From positions 62,001-126,000 of the forward strand of contig NZ_SSOA01000007.1 of the NCBI RefSeq assembly GCF_004801395.1: 64,000 nucleotides of DNA, read 5' to 3'. This document shows, in pieces, positions 33,841-43,826 of this stretch. The DNA is from Gillisella terrae. Its GTDB lineage: Bacteria; Pseudomonadota; Alphaproteobacteria; Rhizobiales; Rhizobiaceae. The notes below the pieces were generated by a model. It was not told where the DNA came from. It saw only the letters and a program-made list of their open reading frames with translations, and did no database searches. The translations under genes were made by a program, and so were the position numbers. The first letter of the stretch is position 1; each line of letters starts with the position of its first letter.

Positions 33841-34518
33841 TTAGTTGATTCGACCGTTGCGATAATCGGTGATGACCTTTGTTCTGTTGTCGGCATCAAT
33901 CGGGGTCATGCCGCGCGGCGCGATCAGGTCCGTTGGGCTGGCAAGCTGGGCCGCCAGATTGGCCTGGGTGGCGCAGCCAAAATTTTCCCAATGTTTGTTT
34001 TGTGATGTGTCATTGGCCAGATCTTCCGGCCATTGGCCGCAAGGGCCAGCCACGGCGGTGGTGGCCGTATAGCTCAGACGAATGGGCGCGGCATCGCCAC
34101 TGGCTTGTGCCTGATAGGGGCGCTCGATAATCTTGGAAGACGGAATACCCTTGGCAATCAACCGGCTGCGCACCTGCCGGGCAAGCGTGGATGCGGCAAC
34201 GCTGTTGGGCGAGCCATAGGGCACCATCATCTGCACGTAGCCGCTCGATGCCTTGCGGTAATCCTGCGCAAAACCTGTTACGGTGTCACCCATGCCGGTT
34301 GTCATACGGCTTGAGCCTTGCGCCACCGGCAAATCAAGGGAATGCTCGACATCGGTCACCACAATCGGGTGCCGGGTGCGATAATCATCGGGGATCGAGC
34401 CGGTCGACATCGTATCCTTGCCCATGCCGCCGCAGCTGGAGAGGGATAACATTGTCACCAATCCCAACGCCAGTTTCGGGGCCAGTTTTGCGGGGAATTT
34501 TGCATTTTGCAGGATCAT
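33841..34518 (-). CDS. cpaD: CpaD pilus lipoprotein
   Basis: 225 residues; a lipoprotein-type signal (LALGLVTMLSLSSCGG, lipobox SLSSC near 26-30), then the CpaD body with RHPIVVTDVEHSLDLPV, GYVQMMVPYGSPNS and NFGCATQANLAAQLASPTDL. It is thought to help the outer-membrane secretin. I chose ATG 34518 (ILQNAKFP...), because the open frame back to 34680 overlaps cpaC. The Cys in NFGCATQ is typical for the family. Confidence 0.92.
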   Translation of the reverse strand: MILQNAKFPAKLAPKLALGLVTMLSLSSCGGMGKDTMSTGSIPDDYRTRHPIVVTDVEHSLDLPVAQGSSRMTTGMGDTVTGFAQDYRKASSGYVQMMVPYGSPNSVAASTLARQVRSRLIAKGIPSSKIIERPYQAQASGDAAPIRLSYTATTAVAGPCGQWPEDLANDTSQNKHWENFGCATQANLAAQLASPTDLIAPRGMTPIDADNRTKVITDYRNGRIN

Positions 34519-34525
34519 CGCCGCC

Positions 34526-36028
34526 TCACTTGTAAATAAAGCCGACCGTGCCGTGATAGGCACCGGTGGTGTTGGTGTCTTTTCGGCCATAGACCTTGTT
34601 GACACGGTTGAGAAAATACATGGCTCCATCGCCCGCCGGATTGAAATTGTCGTCTGGGCGCTGCAACTGATTGCGCGCAACCGGGCGAGTCAGATAGGGC
34701 GTGGCAATAATCACCAGCTCGGTTTCCTTGCGCTCAAACTGCTTGTTGCGAAACAATGCACCAAGGATCGGCACGCTGCGCGCACCGGGAACGCCAGTGC
34801 TTTGCTGGGTGACATCGTCATTGATCAGACCCGCCAGCGTAATTGATCCGCCCGAGGGCAATTCCACCGAGGTCGTGGCCTGACGCTTGCGAAACTCGGT
34901 TGTGCTGCCCGTGGTCATGGGTTCGGACACTTCGGTTTCGATCTTCAGGCTGATGCGGCCAGCCGACAGAACCACAGGGGTGAAATTCAGCTTGATACCG
35001 TAATCATAGGTCTGGGTGGTGGTTGATCCATTGGCCTGATTGATGGTTCGGATCAACTCTCCGCCCGAGCTGAACGTGGCGCTCTGGCCAGAGGTGGCCG
35101 TCAGGGTTGGCTCGGCCAGCGTCTTGATCACTTTGGCTTCTTCCATGGCATTGATCACGGATGCCAAGGAATATTTGCCCAATGCTGTCGAAATGGCCGC
35201 AGAAATTGCGGTTGAATCGGCCGGATTGGCGGCTGTCACCGGGGTATTGCCCGAAATGGTGTTTTGCAGCGTGGTGTTGAAGCCCAATTGCTTGAGGATT
35301 TCGCGGCGCACCTCGGCAACCGTGATTTTCAACGTGACCTGATCATCGCCTTCAATCGTCAGCATATTGACGATCTGCGATTGTTGACGGCCTTCGGCAT
35401 AGATCGCCACTGCACCATCGCCACTGCTGTTGCTTGAGACAGTCTGGTTTCTCGTGGTGGCCTCACCGCCTTTGACAAAGGCCTGGGCGAGGGCAACAGC
35501 ACGTGCTGAATCCTGCGGAGTGCGCACCGTGCCGGTCAGCACCACATTGTCCGAGATGATCTCGACCTTGATGTTGGAATCAGGAATGAAGCGGCGAAGA
35601 TTGGCTTCCAGCCCGTCAATATCGCGCTCGATTTGCAGATCCAGGCTGACGATCTCGCGCCCGTTGGCACCAAAGATGAAGATATTGGTCTGCCCAACGG
35701 TTTTGCCAAACAGATAGATGCGCCGCGAGGTGCGGGTCACCGCATCGGCCAGCGTGGGGTCGGCCACCAGAATGTCCTGCGCATCTTCGGGCAGATCCAC
35801 CACAATCGCCTTATTGAGGCCAAGCTTCAATGTGCGGTGCGCGCCGGGGCCGGATTGGGTGATCCGCACCAGTGATTGCTGCTCGGCATAGGCTTTTGCA
35901 CCCTCACGCCACAGGCTGGAGCGTTCACCCGGAATGCCGGAAACGGTGAGAACAAGCGCAAGGCCTGTCATTGTAATCGCGCGAAACAGGCGGGGCCGGG
36001 TGGCATTCATCAGAAACATCCTGTTCAT
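34526..36028 (-). CDS. cpaC: CpaC/RcpA outer-membrane secretin
   Basis: Forms the outer-membrane channel for the Flp pilus. 500 residues: a signal region (TMTGLALVLTVSGIPG), the pilus-assembly N-domain (VVDLPEDAQDILVADPTLAD, RRIYLFGKTVGQTNIFIFG), a BON-like segment (VVLTGTVRTPQDSARAVA) and the secretin domain (ALAEPTLTATSGQSATF-like SAEPTLT region, VELPSGGSITLAGLI, PILGALFRNK). It overlaps cpaB by one base. A second copy of just the N-domain lies at 38164 on the other strand. Confidence 0.94.
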   Translation of the reverse strand: MNRMFLMNATRPRLFRAITMTGLALVLTVSGIPGERSSLWREGAKAYAEQQSLVRITQSGPGAHRTLKLGLNKAIVVDLPEDAQDILVADPTLADAVTRTSRRIYLFGKTVGQTNIFIFGANGREIVSLDLQIERDIDGLEANLRRFIPDSNIKVEIISDNVVLTGTVRTPQDSARAVALAQAFVKGGEATTRNQTVSSNSSGDGAVAIYAEGRQQSQIVNMLTIEGDDQVTLKITVAEVRREILKQLGFNTTLQNTISGNTPVTAANPADSTAISAAISTALGKYSLASVINAMEEAKVIKTLAEPTLTATSGQSATFSSGGELIRTINQANGSTTTQTYDYGIKLNFTPVVLSAGRISLKIETEVSEPMTTGSTTEFRKRQATTSVELPSGGSITLAGLINDDVTQQSTGVPGARSVPILGALFRNKQFERKETELVIIATPYLTRPVARNQLQRPDDNFNPAGDGAMYFLNRVNKVYGRKDTNTTGAYHGTVGFIYK

Positions 36029-36831
36029 TATTGCGTGCCCCCCGCATTGTTCACGACGGTTCCTGACTTGATCACCTGCACTTCGCCGCTGGTGCTTGAT
36101 GTGGTGAACGTATCGGGCTCTTGGGCATCGGCAACAGAACGCAGCGTCAGCGAGAGCCGCTCGGCGGCCTGCTGGCCTGTTGCGAGCGCAATGGCTTGCT
36201 CGGGCGTGAGTTCAAGGGTTGCTGTCGTGCCGATGACCGAGCGGCGACCGCCTTGTTTTTCTTCAATCTGCTGGTCAATCGCCAGCACGCGCACATTGCT
36301 GAGCAATACGGAGCTGACATGCATGTCGTCCTTATTGCCATCTTGCGACAGTTTGCGCACCATAATCACGTCGACGCGATCATTGGGCAGGATGAAGCCG
36401 CCCGCGCCAGTTGCCACCGAGATTTCTACGGCGACGGCGCGTTTGCCCGCCGGAAGCAGGGCCGACAGCGTGCTGCCCGATGCATCGGCCACTTTTTCAA
36501 TGCGGATAGGCTCACCTTCAAAAATCGGCAGACGCACGATGCTGCCATCAAGATCTTTCATGGCATCGGGGCGGCTGTCCTGGGTGATGAATCCCGTGAC
36601 CAGATCATTCTTTGGCCAGGCCATCCAGCGCATGACCTTATCGGACAGGCGCGCACCCACCGGCATGCTGGTTGAGGCCACCAGAATATTGACGCTTGGA
36701 TCCTTGATGACCGTTTTTTCAGCCTGCTGAACAACAACCTGCTTCGGCCCGCTCATGCTCATGGCCAGCAAGCCAGCGAGCCCTGCCGCAACAAGGGCGA
36801 CAATCAGAATGAAGATGCGGGCGGGTTTCAT
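36028..36831 (-). CDS. cpaB: CpaB/RcpC pilus assembly protein
   Basis: 267 residues; one N-terminal TM (IFILIVALVAAGLAGLLAM), then a SAF-like domain (VPIGARLSDKVMRWMAWPK) and the RcpC body (ILPNDRVDVIMVRK). Periplasmic part is thought to guide pilin to the secretin and bind peptidoglycan. It ends at the start codon of cpaC, so coupling is likely. Confidence 0.92.
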   Translation of the reverse strand: MKPARIFILIVALVAAGLAGLLAMSMSGPKQVVVQQAEKTVIKDPSVNILVASTSMPVGARLSDKVMRWMAWPKNDLVTGFITQDSRPDAMKDLDGSIVRLPIFEGEPIRIEKVADASGSTLSALLPAGKRAVAVEISVATGAGGFILPNDRVDVIMVRKLSQDGNKDDMHVSSVLLSNVRVLAIDQQIEEKQGGRRSVIGTTATLELTPEQAIALATGQQAAERLSLTLRSVADAQEPDTFTTSSTSGEVQVIKSGTVVNNAGGTQ

Positions 36832-36929
36832 GGTCTTTCCTCAGGTGCAAGCGCAACGTCTTGACCCTTAGAAGATCAGGAATTGGTGTAATTAGGGTTA
36901 ACAAATGCCTTATGGCTTTGGTTAATGAT

Positions 36930-37442
36930 TTATTTCTTCGTGTTGAGAGCCAGTAAAACCAAAGGCGATTGAAGAACACTGCAAAAGCCGCCAATGGCGA
37001 TGGCAATGCCATAAGGTATCTTCTTTTCCATCAGCAGCGATCGTGGCACGGGCAGGCGAAGGGCCAGAATATGCGAAGACTGGCTGCGAATCAGCAAGAT
37101 AAGAAGCGTGAGCACACCGCCAAACACAGCCACTTGCAGCAAAAACACCAGTAGAGTGATGTTAAACCCAAACCATACAGCGCAAGCGGTGAGCAGTTTT
37201 GCGTCTCCTCCACCCATCACGTTGAAAGCAAAAAACGTAAAACAGGCCAAAAGCACAATGAAACCGGCGAGAAGATGAAGGCTAACCTCGCGCAGCGGCA
37301 ATCCCACCACCGCGGCCAAGGCAAAAAAGCCCGCCAACATCACCAGTGGAATGATATTGGGAATTTTCATCTCAAACAGATCAGTAAAAGCGGCTGCCGC
37401 CAGACAAAGCGGAAAGATAAGTACGATTATTGCAGCCATCAT
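36930..37442 (-). CDS. cpaA: CpaA/TadV prepilin peptidase
   Basis: A24-family aspartic peptidase that trims the pilin leader. About 170 residues with six helices; the active-site Asp pair lies in FTDLFEMKIPN (near 20) and in the GxGD motif VMGGGDAKLL (near 78). I chose ATG 37442 (MMAAIIVLIF); the frame reaches 37511, but the extra N-terminus is polar and unlike the family. Downstream of the pilin gene behind a terminator. Confidence 0.88.
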   Translation of the reverse strand: MMAAIIVLIFPLCLAAAAFTDLFEMKIPNIIPLVMLAGFFALAAVVGLPLREVSLHLLAGFIVLLACFTFFAFNVMGGGDAKLLTACAVWFGFNITLLVFLLQVAVFGGVLTLLILLIRSQSSHILALRLPVPRSLLMEKKIPYGIAIAIGGFCSVLQSPLVLLALNTKK

Positions 37443-37517
37443 GGCGGAAAACCCCGGTTGGTACGGGGTGGATGATAGGGATGAGAGGTAAACAAGAGGT
37501 TTGGTAAACAAAAAGAA

Positions 37518-37540
37518 AACCGCCCCGATGCGAGGCGGTT
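37518..37540 (-). terminator. Hairpin between pilA and cpaA
   Basis: On the minus strand AACCGCC pairs with GGCGGTT around TCGCATCGG, followed by TTCTTTTTG, a good Rho-independent terminator. It would cap the abundant pilin mRNA and let only some transcripts into cpaA-tadC. Confidence 0.75.
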
Positions 37541-37577
37541 ACTCATTGTGATCGATTGAAAGAGTGTTATTTATCAA

Positions 37578-37790
37578 TCAGCCACCAGTGCCAGTGCCAG
37601 TGCCAGTGGCACCTTTGTTGGTCGCACTATCAAGCTTGCCCGCAAGGCCACTGAACGTAGTGCTGATGCTGTTACCAAGCGTTGTTGCACCGGCAATCAG
37701 CGCCACGGAAATCAGGGCTGCAATCAGGCCGTATTCGATTGCGGTGGCACCTGATTCGTCTTTTAAGAAACGTGCAAAAATCTTCGACAT
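37578..37790 (-). CDS. pilA: Flp/Fap-type pilin
   Basis: 70 residues: short leader, then GATAIEYGLIAALISVALIA. CpaA cuts before the hydrophobic segment; the conserved Glu-Tyr pair of the Flp motif is intact. After the helix come TTLGNSISTTFSGLAGKL and a Gly/Thr tail (GATGTGTGTGG) in place of the usual short end. ATG 37790 (MSKIFARFLKDES) is chosen; an upstream in-frame ATG at 37829 lacks family match. It is the first gene of the minus-strand operon. Confidence 0.95.
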   Translation of the reverse strand: MSKIFARFLKDESGATAIEYGLIAALISVALIAGATTLGNSISTTFSGLAGKLDSATNKGATGTGTGTGG

Positions 37791-38163
37791 GGTGTGTTCC
37801 TGTTCCAAGAGGGTGATCAGCTCCGTCAACTGTTTCCGCTGATCGGATGTATAAAACGTACAGGGAAGGCCATTGCGATTGACTTAAGAATTCAAGTTAA
37901 CAAAGTTTTAATCCATGCTCTTGGCGCGTGTGGTAAATGAATTTAAAATATAATTGATATCAATGTTAGATTTGAGAAAAATTCTCTATTTGTTCCGATA
38001 TTGGGGCGCAATATTCGGTATTTTTCTCGGAATTTTACTCTGCTCTTCAAGCGTAAATGGATGTGACTTTGCTGCATGTTTCAGGGTGAGGCGTACATGT
38101 AATGATCCATTTACCATTTTGCTGCACAGTATGACGCAATTCAGAAAAAGAGATTGTTCTTAT
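37791..38163. promoter_or_regulatory. Divergent promoter region between pilA and the secretin N-domain gene
   Basis: 370 bp without a gene I trust; an open frame on the plus strand (37954-38163) is the upstream extension of the next gene and looks non-coding. The region is AT-rich near 37890-37990, as expected for divergent promoters of the pilin operon and the plus-strand tad genes. I cannot assign boxes. Confidence 0.5.
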
Positions 38164-38592
38164 ATGAGACCGGTTCCGCCGTTTCGCTTTGGAATTGCAC
38201 TTGCACTTGGTGCAATCATGATCGCAGCCGGAAGTGCGAGAGCCGATAACAATCTGCTGCGGGTCTATATGAATCAGGCACGCATCCTGAAGCTTGATCG
38301 GCCGATCAGCAAAGTGATTATCGGCAATGACAAAGTGGCGGATGCAACGGTTGCCGATGCGAAGACCATTGTGTTGACGGGCCGCAGTTTTGGCACCACC
38401 AATATCGTTTTGCTGGACCGTGACGGCAATGCTGTGCTGGATGAGCGTATTCTGGTCTCGATTGATGAGGGCAATACGGTGCGGGTTTTCAAGCAGACGG
38501 AGCGCACTGTTCTGTCGTGCGATCCCAATTGTGAAGAGCATTCAAAGTTTAACAATGTCGGCAAATCCTCGGCTGCTGGTGCCACCAATTGA
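38164..38592 (+). CDS. Stand-alone pilus-assembly N-domain (secretin N-terminal-like) protein
   Basis: 142 residues; a signal peptide (FGIALALGAIMIAAGSARA), then only the T2SS-secretin-type N-domain seen in CpaC (ILKLDRPISKVIIGNDKVAD, GRSFGTTNIVLLDRDG). There is no secretin channel domain. It may stabilise the CpaC ring or guide the pilus. Two Cys near the end (LSCDPNCEE) could form a bond. Divergent from pilA, followed by two TadE/G-like genes. ATG 38164 is chosen since the earlier part lacks a signal-like pattern. Confidence 0.85.
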   Translation: MRPVPPFRFGIALALGAIMIAAGSARADNNLLRVYMNQARILKLDRPISKVIIGNDKVADATVADAKTIVLTGRSFGTTNIVLLDRDGNAVLDERILVSIDEGNTVRVFKQTERTVLSCDPNCEEHSKFNNVGKSSAAGATN

Positions 38593-38761
38593 TCGTTTCG
38601 ATGTGCTTGATCGGGTTGTTGAAGTGGTAGGCAAAAGTTGTTTTTTAGATCACCCAAAACAAGGTTTGTGATTTTTCTGCGCAAATCGAGACAATTTGGA
38701 AACGAAACTTAAAGACTTGACCTCATATTTTGCGGTCAGGTTTAACAATCGGCGCTGAGAC

Positions 38762-39385
38762 ATGACGTTCATCAAGCGGGCCTGTGACAACGGTTTCAGA
38801 CCACGCCGTCGCACATGGCTGAAATTGCTCAAGCGTTTCCGGCGTTCAGCGGACGGCTCGGCCGCGATTGAGTTCGCCATTCTGGCCATCCCCTATTTTC
38901 TGATCGTCTTTGCCATTCTGGAAACCTTCATCGCCTTTGTTGCCGAGCAAGTGGTGACGTCTGCCGTTGACACATTGGGCCGCAATATCCGCACCGGCAA
39001 TATCACCTATAAACTCGGCAAATCGACAGATAAGACGAGTGCCGAATTTCGCCAGCTGTTTTGCAATGAGATTTCCTTTATGTTGAAATGCGATGCCGCA
39101 GAAGTGGCAACGCCCGATCGGCTCTATCTGGATGTGCGCAGCTTTGCCACCTTTGCCGAAATCCCCAAAGTCATCACCACGGCGAACGGCAGTCTGGATA
39201 CGACCGACTTTGCCTATGCGCCCGGCGGCTCTGGCTCCATCAACATGCTCCGCGCCTATTACTATTGGCCGGTGACGACAGATCTGGTCCGCTCCTACGT
39301 TGCCACCATTCAAAAGCCCGGTGAAACCAGCAATTCGGATTATCTGATTGTGGAAACCACAGCCTTCCAGAGCGAGAAATATTGA
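38762..39385 (+). CDS. TadE/TadG-like pilus protein (minor pilin)
   Basis: 207 residues; a basic leader (FRPRRRTWLKLLKRFRRS), then the TadE signature GSAAIEFAILAIPYFLIVFAILE with a Glu at +5-like position and one helix, then a periplasmic beta-rich part with two Cys (QLFCNEI, LKCDAAE). TadE-family pseudopilins are made in the inner membrane and assist pilus building. Overlaps the next gene by one base (TGATG). Confidence 0.88.
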   Translation: MTFIKRACDNGFRPRRRTWLKLLKRFRRSADGSAAIEFAILAIPYFLIVFAILETFIAFVAEQVVTSAVDTLGRNIRTGNITYKLGKSTDKTSAEFRQLFCNEISFMLKCDAAEVATPDRLYLDVRSFATFAEIPKVITTANGSLDTTDFAYAPGGSGSINMLRAYYYWPVTTDLVRSYVATIQKPGETSNSDYLIVETTAFQSEKY

Positions 39386-39966
39386 TGATGCTCTGGCGTA
39401 AAAACATCCAGCTTCTGATCTACCGCCTCCAGCATTTTTCCAAGGATAGCTCAGGCGTTGGTGCGGTGGAATTTGCGCTGATCGTGCCGGTGCTGTTGCT
39501 GCTCTATCTCGGGGCATTCGAATTGACGCTCGGGCTCAACGTGGCTTCACGCGCAACCTCCAGCGCCGGAGCCATTGCGGATATTGTCGCCAGCAAAGAT
39601 GCCAGCTTTAACAAGGCATTTCTGGCGACAATGCCGGATGTGGCCGCTGCCATTTTCGCGCCAAAGCCAACCACGGGATTTTCGATGAAAATCACCGGCA
39701 TTCAGGTGGATTCGAGCCTCAATGCCAAGGTTGCCTGGTCATGGGCGCAGGATGGCAGCAAACCTTATGGTGTGGGCACGGCCGTCACCATGCCGTCTGG
39801 CATGGCCGCGGCCTCGACATCCTTTGTGCATGTCGAGTTTTCAATTCCCTACAAAATGGTGACCTATGCGCCGGGGCTGGATGCCGTGCTCAAGACTATC
39901 ACCATCAGCCGCGATTATTATTATCGCCAGCGTACCACTGAACCCGTGAGCTGTTCCGATTGTTAA
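39385..39966 (+). CDS. TadE/TadG-like pilus protein, second copy
   Basis: 193 residues: GVGAVEFALIVPVLLLLYLGAFE is the TadE helix with its conserved Glu; a further periplasmic part follows (SRATSSAGAIADIVASKDASF). Ends SCSDC, with two Cys. Second of a TadE/TadG-like pair, coupled to the previous gene through an overlapping stop-start. Its length puts it nearer TadE/F than the long vWA-containing TadG. Confidence 0.87.
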   Translation: MMLWRKNIQLLIYRLQHFSKDSSGVGAVEFALIVPVLLLLYLGAFELTLGLNVASRATSSAGAIADIVASKDASFNKAFLATMPDVAAAIFAPKPTTGFSMKITGIQVDSSLNAKVAWSWAQDGSKPYGVGTAVTMPSGMAAASTSFVHVEFSIPYKMVTYAPGLDAVLKTITISRDYYYRQRTTEPVSCSDC

Positions 39967-40044
39967 ACGGCTGATGCGTAGAGATTTGCAACACTGCGCG
40001 CAAATCGCTATGGATCAGGAACAGTAAACGGCATGTGGTGAAGT

Positions 40045-41265
40045 ATGGCACGGGCATTTCTTTTTGTTCTCGACTCCTTTGGCGTCGGCGGGGCACCCGA
40101 TGCAGCGCGCTATCATGATCAGGGAGCAGATACGCTTGGCCATATTGCCGAGTTTTGTGCCGCCGGTGCCGCAGATCGCCAAGGCCTGCGCGAAGGGCCA
40201 TTGCAGCTTCCCAACATGTCGGCACTGGGTCTGGTGCATATTGCCCAAATGGCCAGTGGCTCTCTTCCTGCTGGCATGCCAATGCCTGAGCGCACCTTCG
40301 GCATTTATGGTGCGGCTTCGGAAGTGTCAAAGGGCAAGGATACGCCTTCCGGCCATTGGGAGATTGCCGGTACGCCGGTGATGTTTGATTGGGGCTATTT
40401 TCCCACTGAAGGCGATGCATTCCCGCAAGAGCTGGTGGATCAGATTTGCCAAAAAGCCAATCTTCCCGGCATTTTAGGCAATTGCCACGCCTCCGGCACA
40501 GAGATTATCGCAAGGCTTGGGCAGGAACATTGCCGAAGCGCCAAGCCGATTTGCTACACATCCTCCGATTCCGTCTTTCAAATCGCGGCGCATGAACGCT
40601 ATTTCGGCCTCGATCGGCTGCTGCAACTGTGCGAGATCGTGCGTGAATTGCTGATGCCCTATAATATCGGCAGGGTGATCGCCCGACCATTTATCGGCGA
40701 AACTCCAGCGACGTTTGAGCGAACCGGCAATCGCAAGGATTATTCGGTGCTGCCGCCGGAGCCGACACTGCTGGACCGGCTGACAAAGGCCAATCGCACC
40801 GTGCACGCCATTGGCAAAATTGGTGATATTTTTGCCCATCAAGGCACAAGCCGCGAAATCAAGGCCAGCGGCAATGAAGCGCTGATGGCTGCCACGTTGA
40901 ACGTGATGGATGAGGCGAAGGACGGCGACCTCGTTTTCACCAATTTCGTCGATTTCGATATGCTCTATGGGCACCGCCGCGACGTGCCGGGCTATGCTGC
41001 GGCGCTGGAGGCCTTTGATGTCTGGTTGCCGGCCATCTATCGCAAGCTTGTTCCCGGCGATCTGGTGATCCTCACCGCAGACCATGGCTGTGACCCGACC
41101 TGGCGCGGCACCGACCACACCCGTGAGCGGGTGCCGATCATGGCGTTTGGCCCCGGCATTCGCAGCCGCTCGATTGGTCTGCGCCCAAGTTTTGTAGACA
41201 TTGGCGAGAGTGTCGCCGCTCATCTCGGCATTGCGCCGGGTCCGCATGGCAGGAGTTTTCTATGA
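40045..41265 (+). CDS. deoB: Phosphopentomutase
   Basis: Interconverts ribose or deoxyribose 1- and 5-phosphate in nucleoside breakdown. 406 residues, alkaline-phosphatase superfamily: [22 protein letters not shown] (metal ligands at the start), the conserved [11 protein letters not shown] core with the phospho-acceptor Thr, and metal-binding [16 protein letters not shown] near the C-terminus. Overlaps add by 4 bp (ATGA). First gene of a salvage operon deoB-add-upp. Confidence 0.96.
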   Translation: MARAFLFVLDSFGVGGAPDAARYHDQGADTLGHIAEFCAAGAADRQGLREGPLQLPNMSALGLVHIAQMASGSLPAGMPMPERTFGIYGAASEVSKGKDTPSGHWEIAGTPVMFDWGYFPTEGDAFPQELVDQICQKANLPGILGNCHASGTEIIARLGQEHCRSAKPICYTSSDSVFQIAAHERYFGLDRLLQLCEIVRELLMPYNIGRVIARPFIGETPATFERTGNRKDYSVLPPEPTLLDRLTKANRTVHAIGKIGDIFAHQGTSREIKASGNEALMAATLNVMDEAKDGDLVFTNFVDFDMLYGHRRDVPGYAAALEAFDVWLPAIYRKLVPGDLVILTADHGCDPTWRGTDHTRERVPIMAFGPGIRSRSIGLRPSFVDIGESVAAHLGIAPGPHGRSFL

Positions 41266-42272
41266 CACGGGATTTGCTGAAAGCTGAGTTGCATTGCCAT
41301 GTCGAGGGGGCGGCCCCACCGGCGCTCACATTGGCGCAGGCCGAAAAATACGGCATTGATTCCACCACGTTCGTGCGCAATGGTGCCTATGTCTGGCAGG
41401 ATTTTACCAGTTTTATAGCCTGCTATGATTTTGTCGCCTCCGTATTTCGCACCGAAGAGGATTATGCCGCTTTGGCTGAGGCTTATCTGTGCGAACTGGC
41501 GGGCGTCAATACAATCTATAGCGAGCTATTTGTTTCCCCGGATCACGGCGAGGCCGTGGGGCTTTCGGCGGAAGCCTATATTGAAGGGCTGGCTGAAGGC
41601 ATTCAACGCGCCAAAGCCAAGACCGGCATTGAATGTCGCATGGTCATCATCGGCGAGCGGCATCTGGGGCCAGACAATGTTTTGCGCCGGGCCAAATGGC
41701 TGGCAAACTATAGCCATCCGCTGGTCACAGGCTTTAACATGGCAGGCGAGGAGCGCATGAACCGGGTGGTGGATTATGCGCCTGCCTTCCAAATCGCCAA
41801 AGAGGCAGGCTATGGCATTACCATCCATGCCGGTGAATTGTGCGGGGCTTTCAGCGTGACGGATGCGCTCGACCATGTTGCGCCAAGCCGCATCGGCCAT
41901 GGGGTGCGCTCCATTGAAGATACCGATCTGGTCAAGCGGCTGGCTGATCTGGGCACAGTTCTGGAGGTCTGTCCGGCCTCCAACATTGCCCTCAAGGTCT
42001 TTCCCGATCACCAAAGCCATCCCCTGCGGCAATTGGCGGATGCTGGTGTGCGGGTCTGCATCAATTCCGATGATCCGCCGTTTTTCCATACCTCGCTTGC
42101 GCAAGATTATGAGATTGTCGCCAATATGGGCTTTGATAGCGCGGAGATCAACGCCATGACCCGCACGGCGATTGAGGCGGCGTTTGTGGATGAAGAGACC
42201 CGCTCAAAGCTGCTATCGCGCCTTGATGCGCCAACACGTCAGGATGCATCTGGGGATGGTCTGGTAAAATAG
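41262..42272 (+). CDS. add: Adenosine deaminase
   Basis: Adenosine or deoxyadenosine to inosine plus ammonia. 336 residues, TIM barrel. Zinc ligands: HCHVEG at the start, HAGE near 190, and [12 protein letters not shown] at the C-terminus. The start codon overlaps the deoB stop. Coupled with upp 83 bp further on. Confidence 0.94.
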   Translation: MTRDLLKAELHCHVEGAAPPALTLAQAEKYGIDSTTFVRNGAYVWQDFTSFIACYDFVASVFRTEEDYAALAEAYLCELAGVNTIYSELFVSPDHGEAVGLSAEAYIEGLAEGIQRAKAKTGIECRMVIIGERHLGPDNVLRRAKWLANYSHPLVTGFNMAGEERMNRVVDYAPAFQIAKEAGYGITIHAGELCGAFSVTDALDHVAPSRIGHGVRSIEDTDLVKRLADLGTVLEVCPASNIALKVFPDHQSHPLRQLADAGVRVCINSDDPPFFHTSLAQDYEIVANMGFDSAEINAMTRTAIEAAFVDEETRSKLLSRLDAPTRQDASGDGLVK

Positions 42273-42355
42273 CCTGCACACTCTTGCCCTTTGGGTCTAT
42301 TCTTGGAACAGAATGACTTCAAGATCAGAGCAATAAACATAAGAAGGTTCTCTCC

Positions 42356-42985
42356 ATGGACGGCGTTACAGTCATCAATCACCCCCTCGTGCAGCACAAG
42401 CTGTCTTTCATGCGGCGCAAGGAAACCTCGACTGCGGGATTTCGGCGGTTGCTTCGGGAAATTTCCACGCTGTTGTGCTATGAAGTGACCCGTGATCTGG
42501 AATTGACCATGGAAACCATCGAAACGCCGATGGTCGAGATGGAAACTCCGATTTTGGAAGGCAAGAAGCTGGTGTTCGCCTCCATCCTGCGGGCTGGCAA
42601 TGGTCTTCTGGAAGGCATGCTGGATCTGGTTCCTTCTGCCCGCGTTTCGCATGTCGGCGTTTACCGCGATCACGAAACCCTGCAAGCGGTGGAATATTAC
42701 TTCAAGGCCCCGGAAAACCTCTCGGAGCGGCTCGTGATTGTGGTCGATCCGATGCTGGCCACCGGCAATTCATCGATTGCGGCGGTGGACAAGCTGAAAG
42801 AGCGCGGCGCGAAAAACCTGCGTTTTGTTTGCCTGCTGGCAGCCCCCGAAGGCATCAAGAATTTCCGCGAAGCGCACCCCGACGTGCATGTTTACACGGC
42901 ATCGATTGACAGCCATTTGAATGAGCACGGCTATATCGTGCCGGGTCTGGGTGACGCGGGCGACCGCATGTATGGCACCAAGTAA
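42356..42985 (+). CDS. upp: Uracil phosphoribosyltransferase
   Basis: Uracil plus PRPP to UMP. 209 residues with the PRPP loop [15 protein letters not shown] and the C-terminal uracil-binding [21 protein letters not shown]. 83 bp after add, same strand, so probably the same transcript; its own ribosome binding site lies in the gap. A terminator follows at 43011. Confidence 0.97.
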   Translation: MDGVTVINHPLVQHKLSFMRRKETSTAGFRRLLREISTLLCYEVTRDLELTMETIETPMVEMETPILEGKKLVFASILRAGNGLLEGMLDLVPSARVSHVGVYRDHETLQAVEYYFKAPENLSERLVIVVDPMLATGNSSIAAVDKLKERGAKNLRFVCLLAAPEGIKNFREAHPDVHVYTASIDSHLNEHGYIVPGLGDAGDRMYGTK

Positions 42986-43010
42986 GGCCTTATTCACGAT
43001 CAAACACTGC

Positions 43011-43037
43011 AACCCCGGTGCCTGTCGCCGGGGTTTG
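43011..43037 (+). terminator. Rho-independent terminator after upp
   Basis: AACCCCGG (43011-43018) pairs with CCGGGGTT (43028-43035); TTTGTATTTT follows. Confidence 0.8.
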
Positions 43038-43141
43038 TATTTTGAGGATTTACGCAGCAGCTTCTCTCTTGTGTGGCATTGAAATGCCCATATAAATTGA
43101 GGTCTTGTTTTCCGAGATCACAACGAGAGGCAGCAATTCAT

Positions 43142-43771
43142 ATGAATCCAGATGCTTTGACGGTTCTGACGGCGCTTGGCCTGTATGCTGCTGTTGTCAT
43201 CAGTCCCGGTCCTAACTTTGCTTTAATCTCGAAACTGGCAATATCCGGGGCACGCTCAACCGCTGTGGGCGCGACATTTGGATTGGCCATTGCCGCAACT
43301 TTTTATGTGGTTTTGACGATGGCGGGTTTGGCGTTGTTTTTGGCAAAGGTCGGATGGTTGGCAAGCCTTATTCAGATCGCTGGCGGCTGCTATCTTGTCT
43401 ATCTCGGGGTCATGGCGTGGTTGTCTGGCAAGGCTGATACAGCGAAGCAAGGTGTATCAGCTATCGAAAAAGGCAGTGTTTTGCGCGGTATGCGCATGGG
43501 TATGATTGTTAATCTCTCCAACCCGAAAGGAATTGCCTTCTTTATTGGCCTTTATGCCGTTGCCGTGCCGCCGGAGACGGGACTTTTGGCAAAACTGGCA
43601 ATTCTCGTTGGTGGATTTTTAATCGAGATTGTCTGGTATGGACTTGTGACCGCTCTGTTGTCTCGTCGGCACGCCAAAGCCGTCTATGATCGCTTCGGTC
43701 AGTGGATAGAACGCGCGATTGGAACCGCTCTCGCTGGGTTTGGCATACGCCTGATTGCTGAGAAAATCTGA
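43142..43771 (+). CDS. LysE/RhtB-family amino-acid exporter
   Basis: 209 residues, six membrane helices, with the family signature VVISPGPNFALISKLAISG near the start, and LSNPKGIAFFIGLYA in the middle. It probably exports amino acids such as homoserine, threonine or lysine; which is not readable. ATG 43142 follows AGAGGCAG; the longer frame from 43073 is not needed. Convergent with gpmA. Confidence 0.88.
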   Translation: MNPDALTVLTALGLYAAVVISPGPNFALISKLAISGARSTAVGATFGLAIAATFYVVLTMAGLALFLAKVGWLASLIQIAGGCYLVYLGVMAWLSGKADTAKQGVSAIEKGSVLRGMRMGMIVNLSNPKGIAFFIGLYAVAVPPETGLLAKLAILVGGFLIEIVWYGLVTALLSRRHAKAVYDRFGQWIERAIGTALAGFGIRLIAEKI

Positions 43772-43781
43772 TTTTCTCAAA

Positions 43782-43818
43782 TGTGCCGCCCATTCAATTG
43801 CATGAGCGGCACAGTTTT
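43782..43818. terminator. Stem-loop between the LysE-family gene and gpmA
   Basis: TGTGCCGC (43782-43789) pairs with GCGGCACA (43806-43813), then GTTTTAAA. A smaller GAGAAAATC/GATTTTCTC stem overlaps the exporter stop codon just before it. Works between two convergent genes. Confidence 0.65.
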
Positions 43819-43826
43819 AAACTGCT

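Noticed and set aside
38047..38541. 164-codon minus-strand frame
   Set aside because: Antisense to the secretin N-domain gene, which has a signal peptide and clear family motifs.
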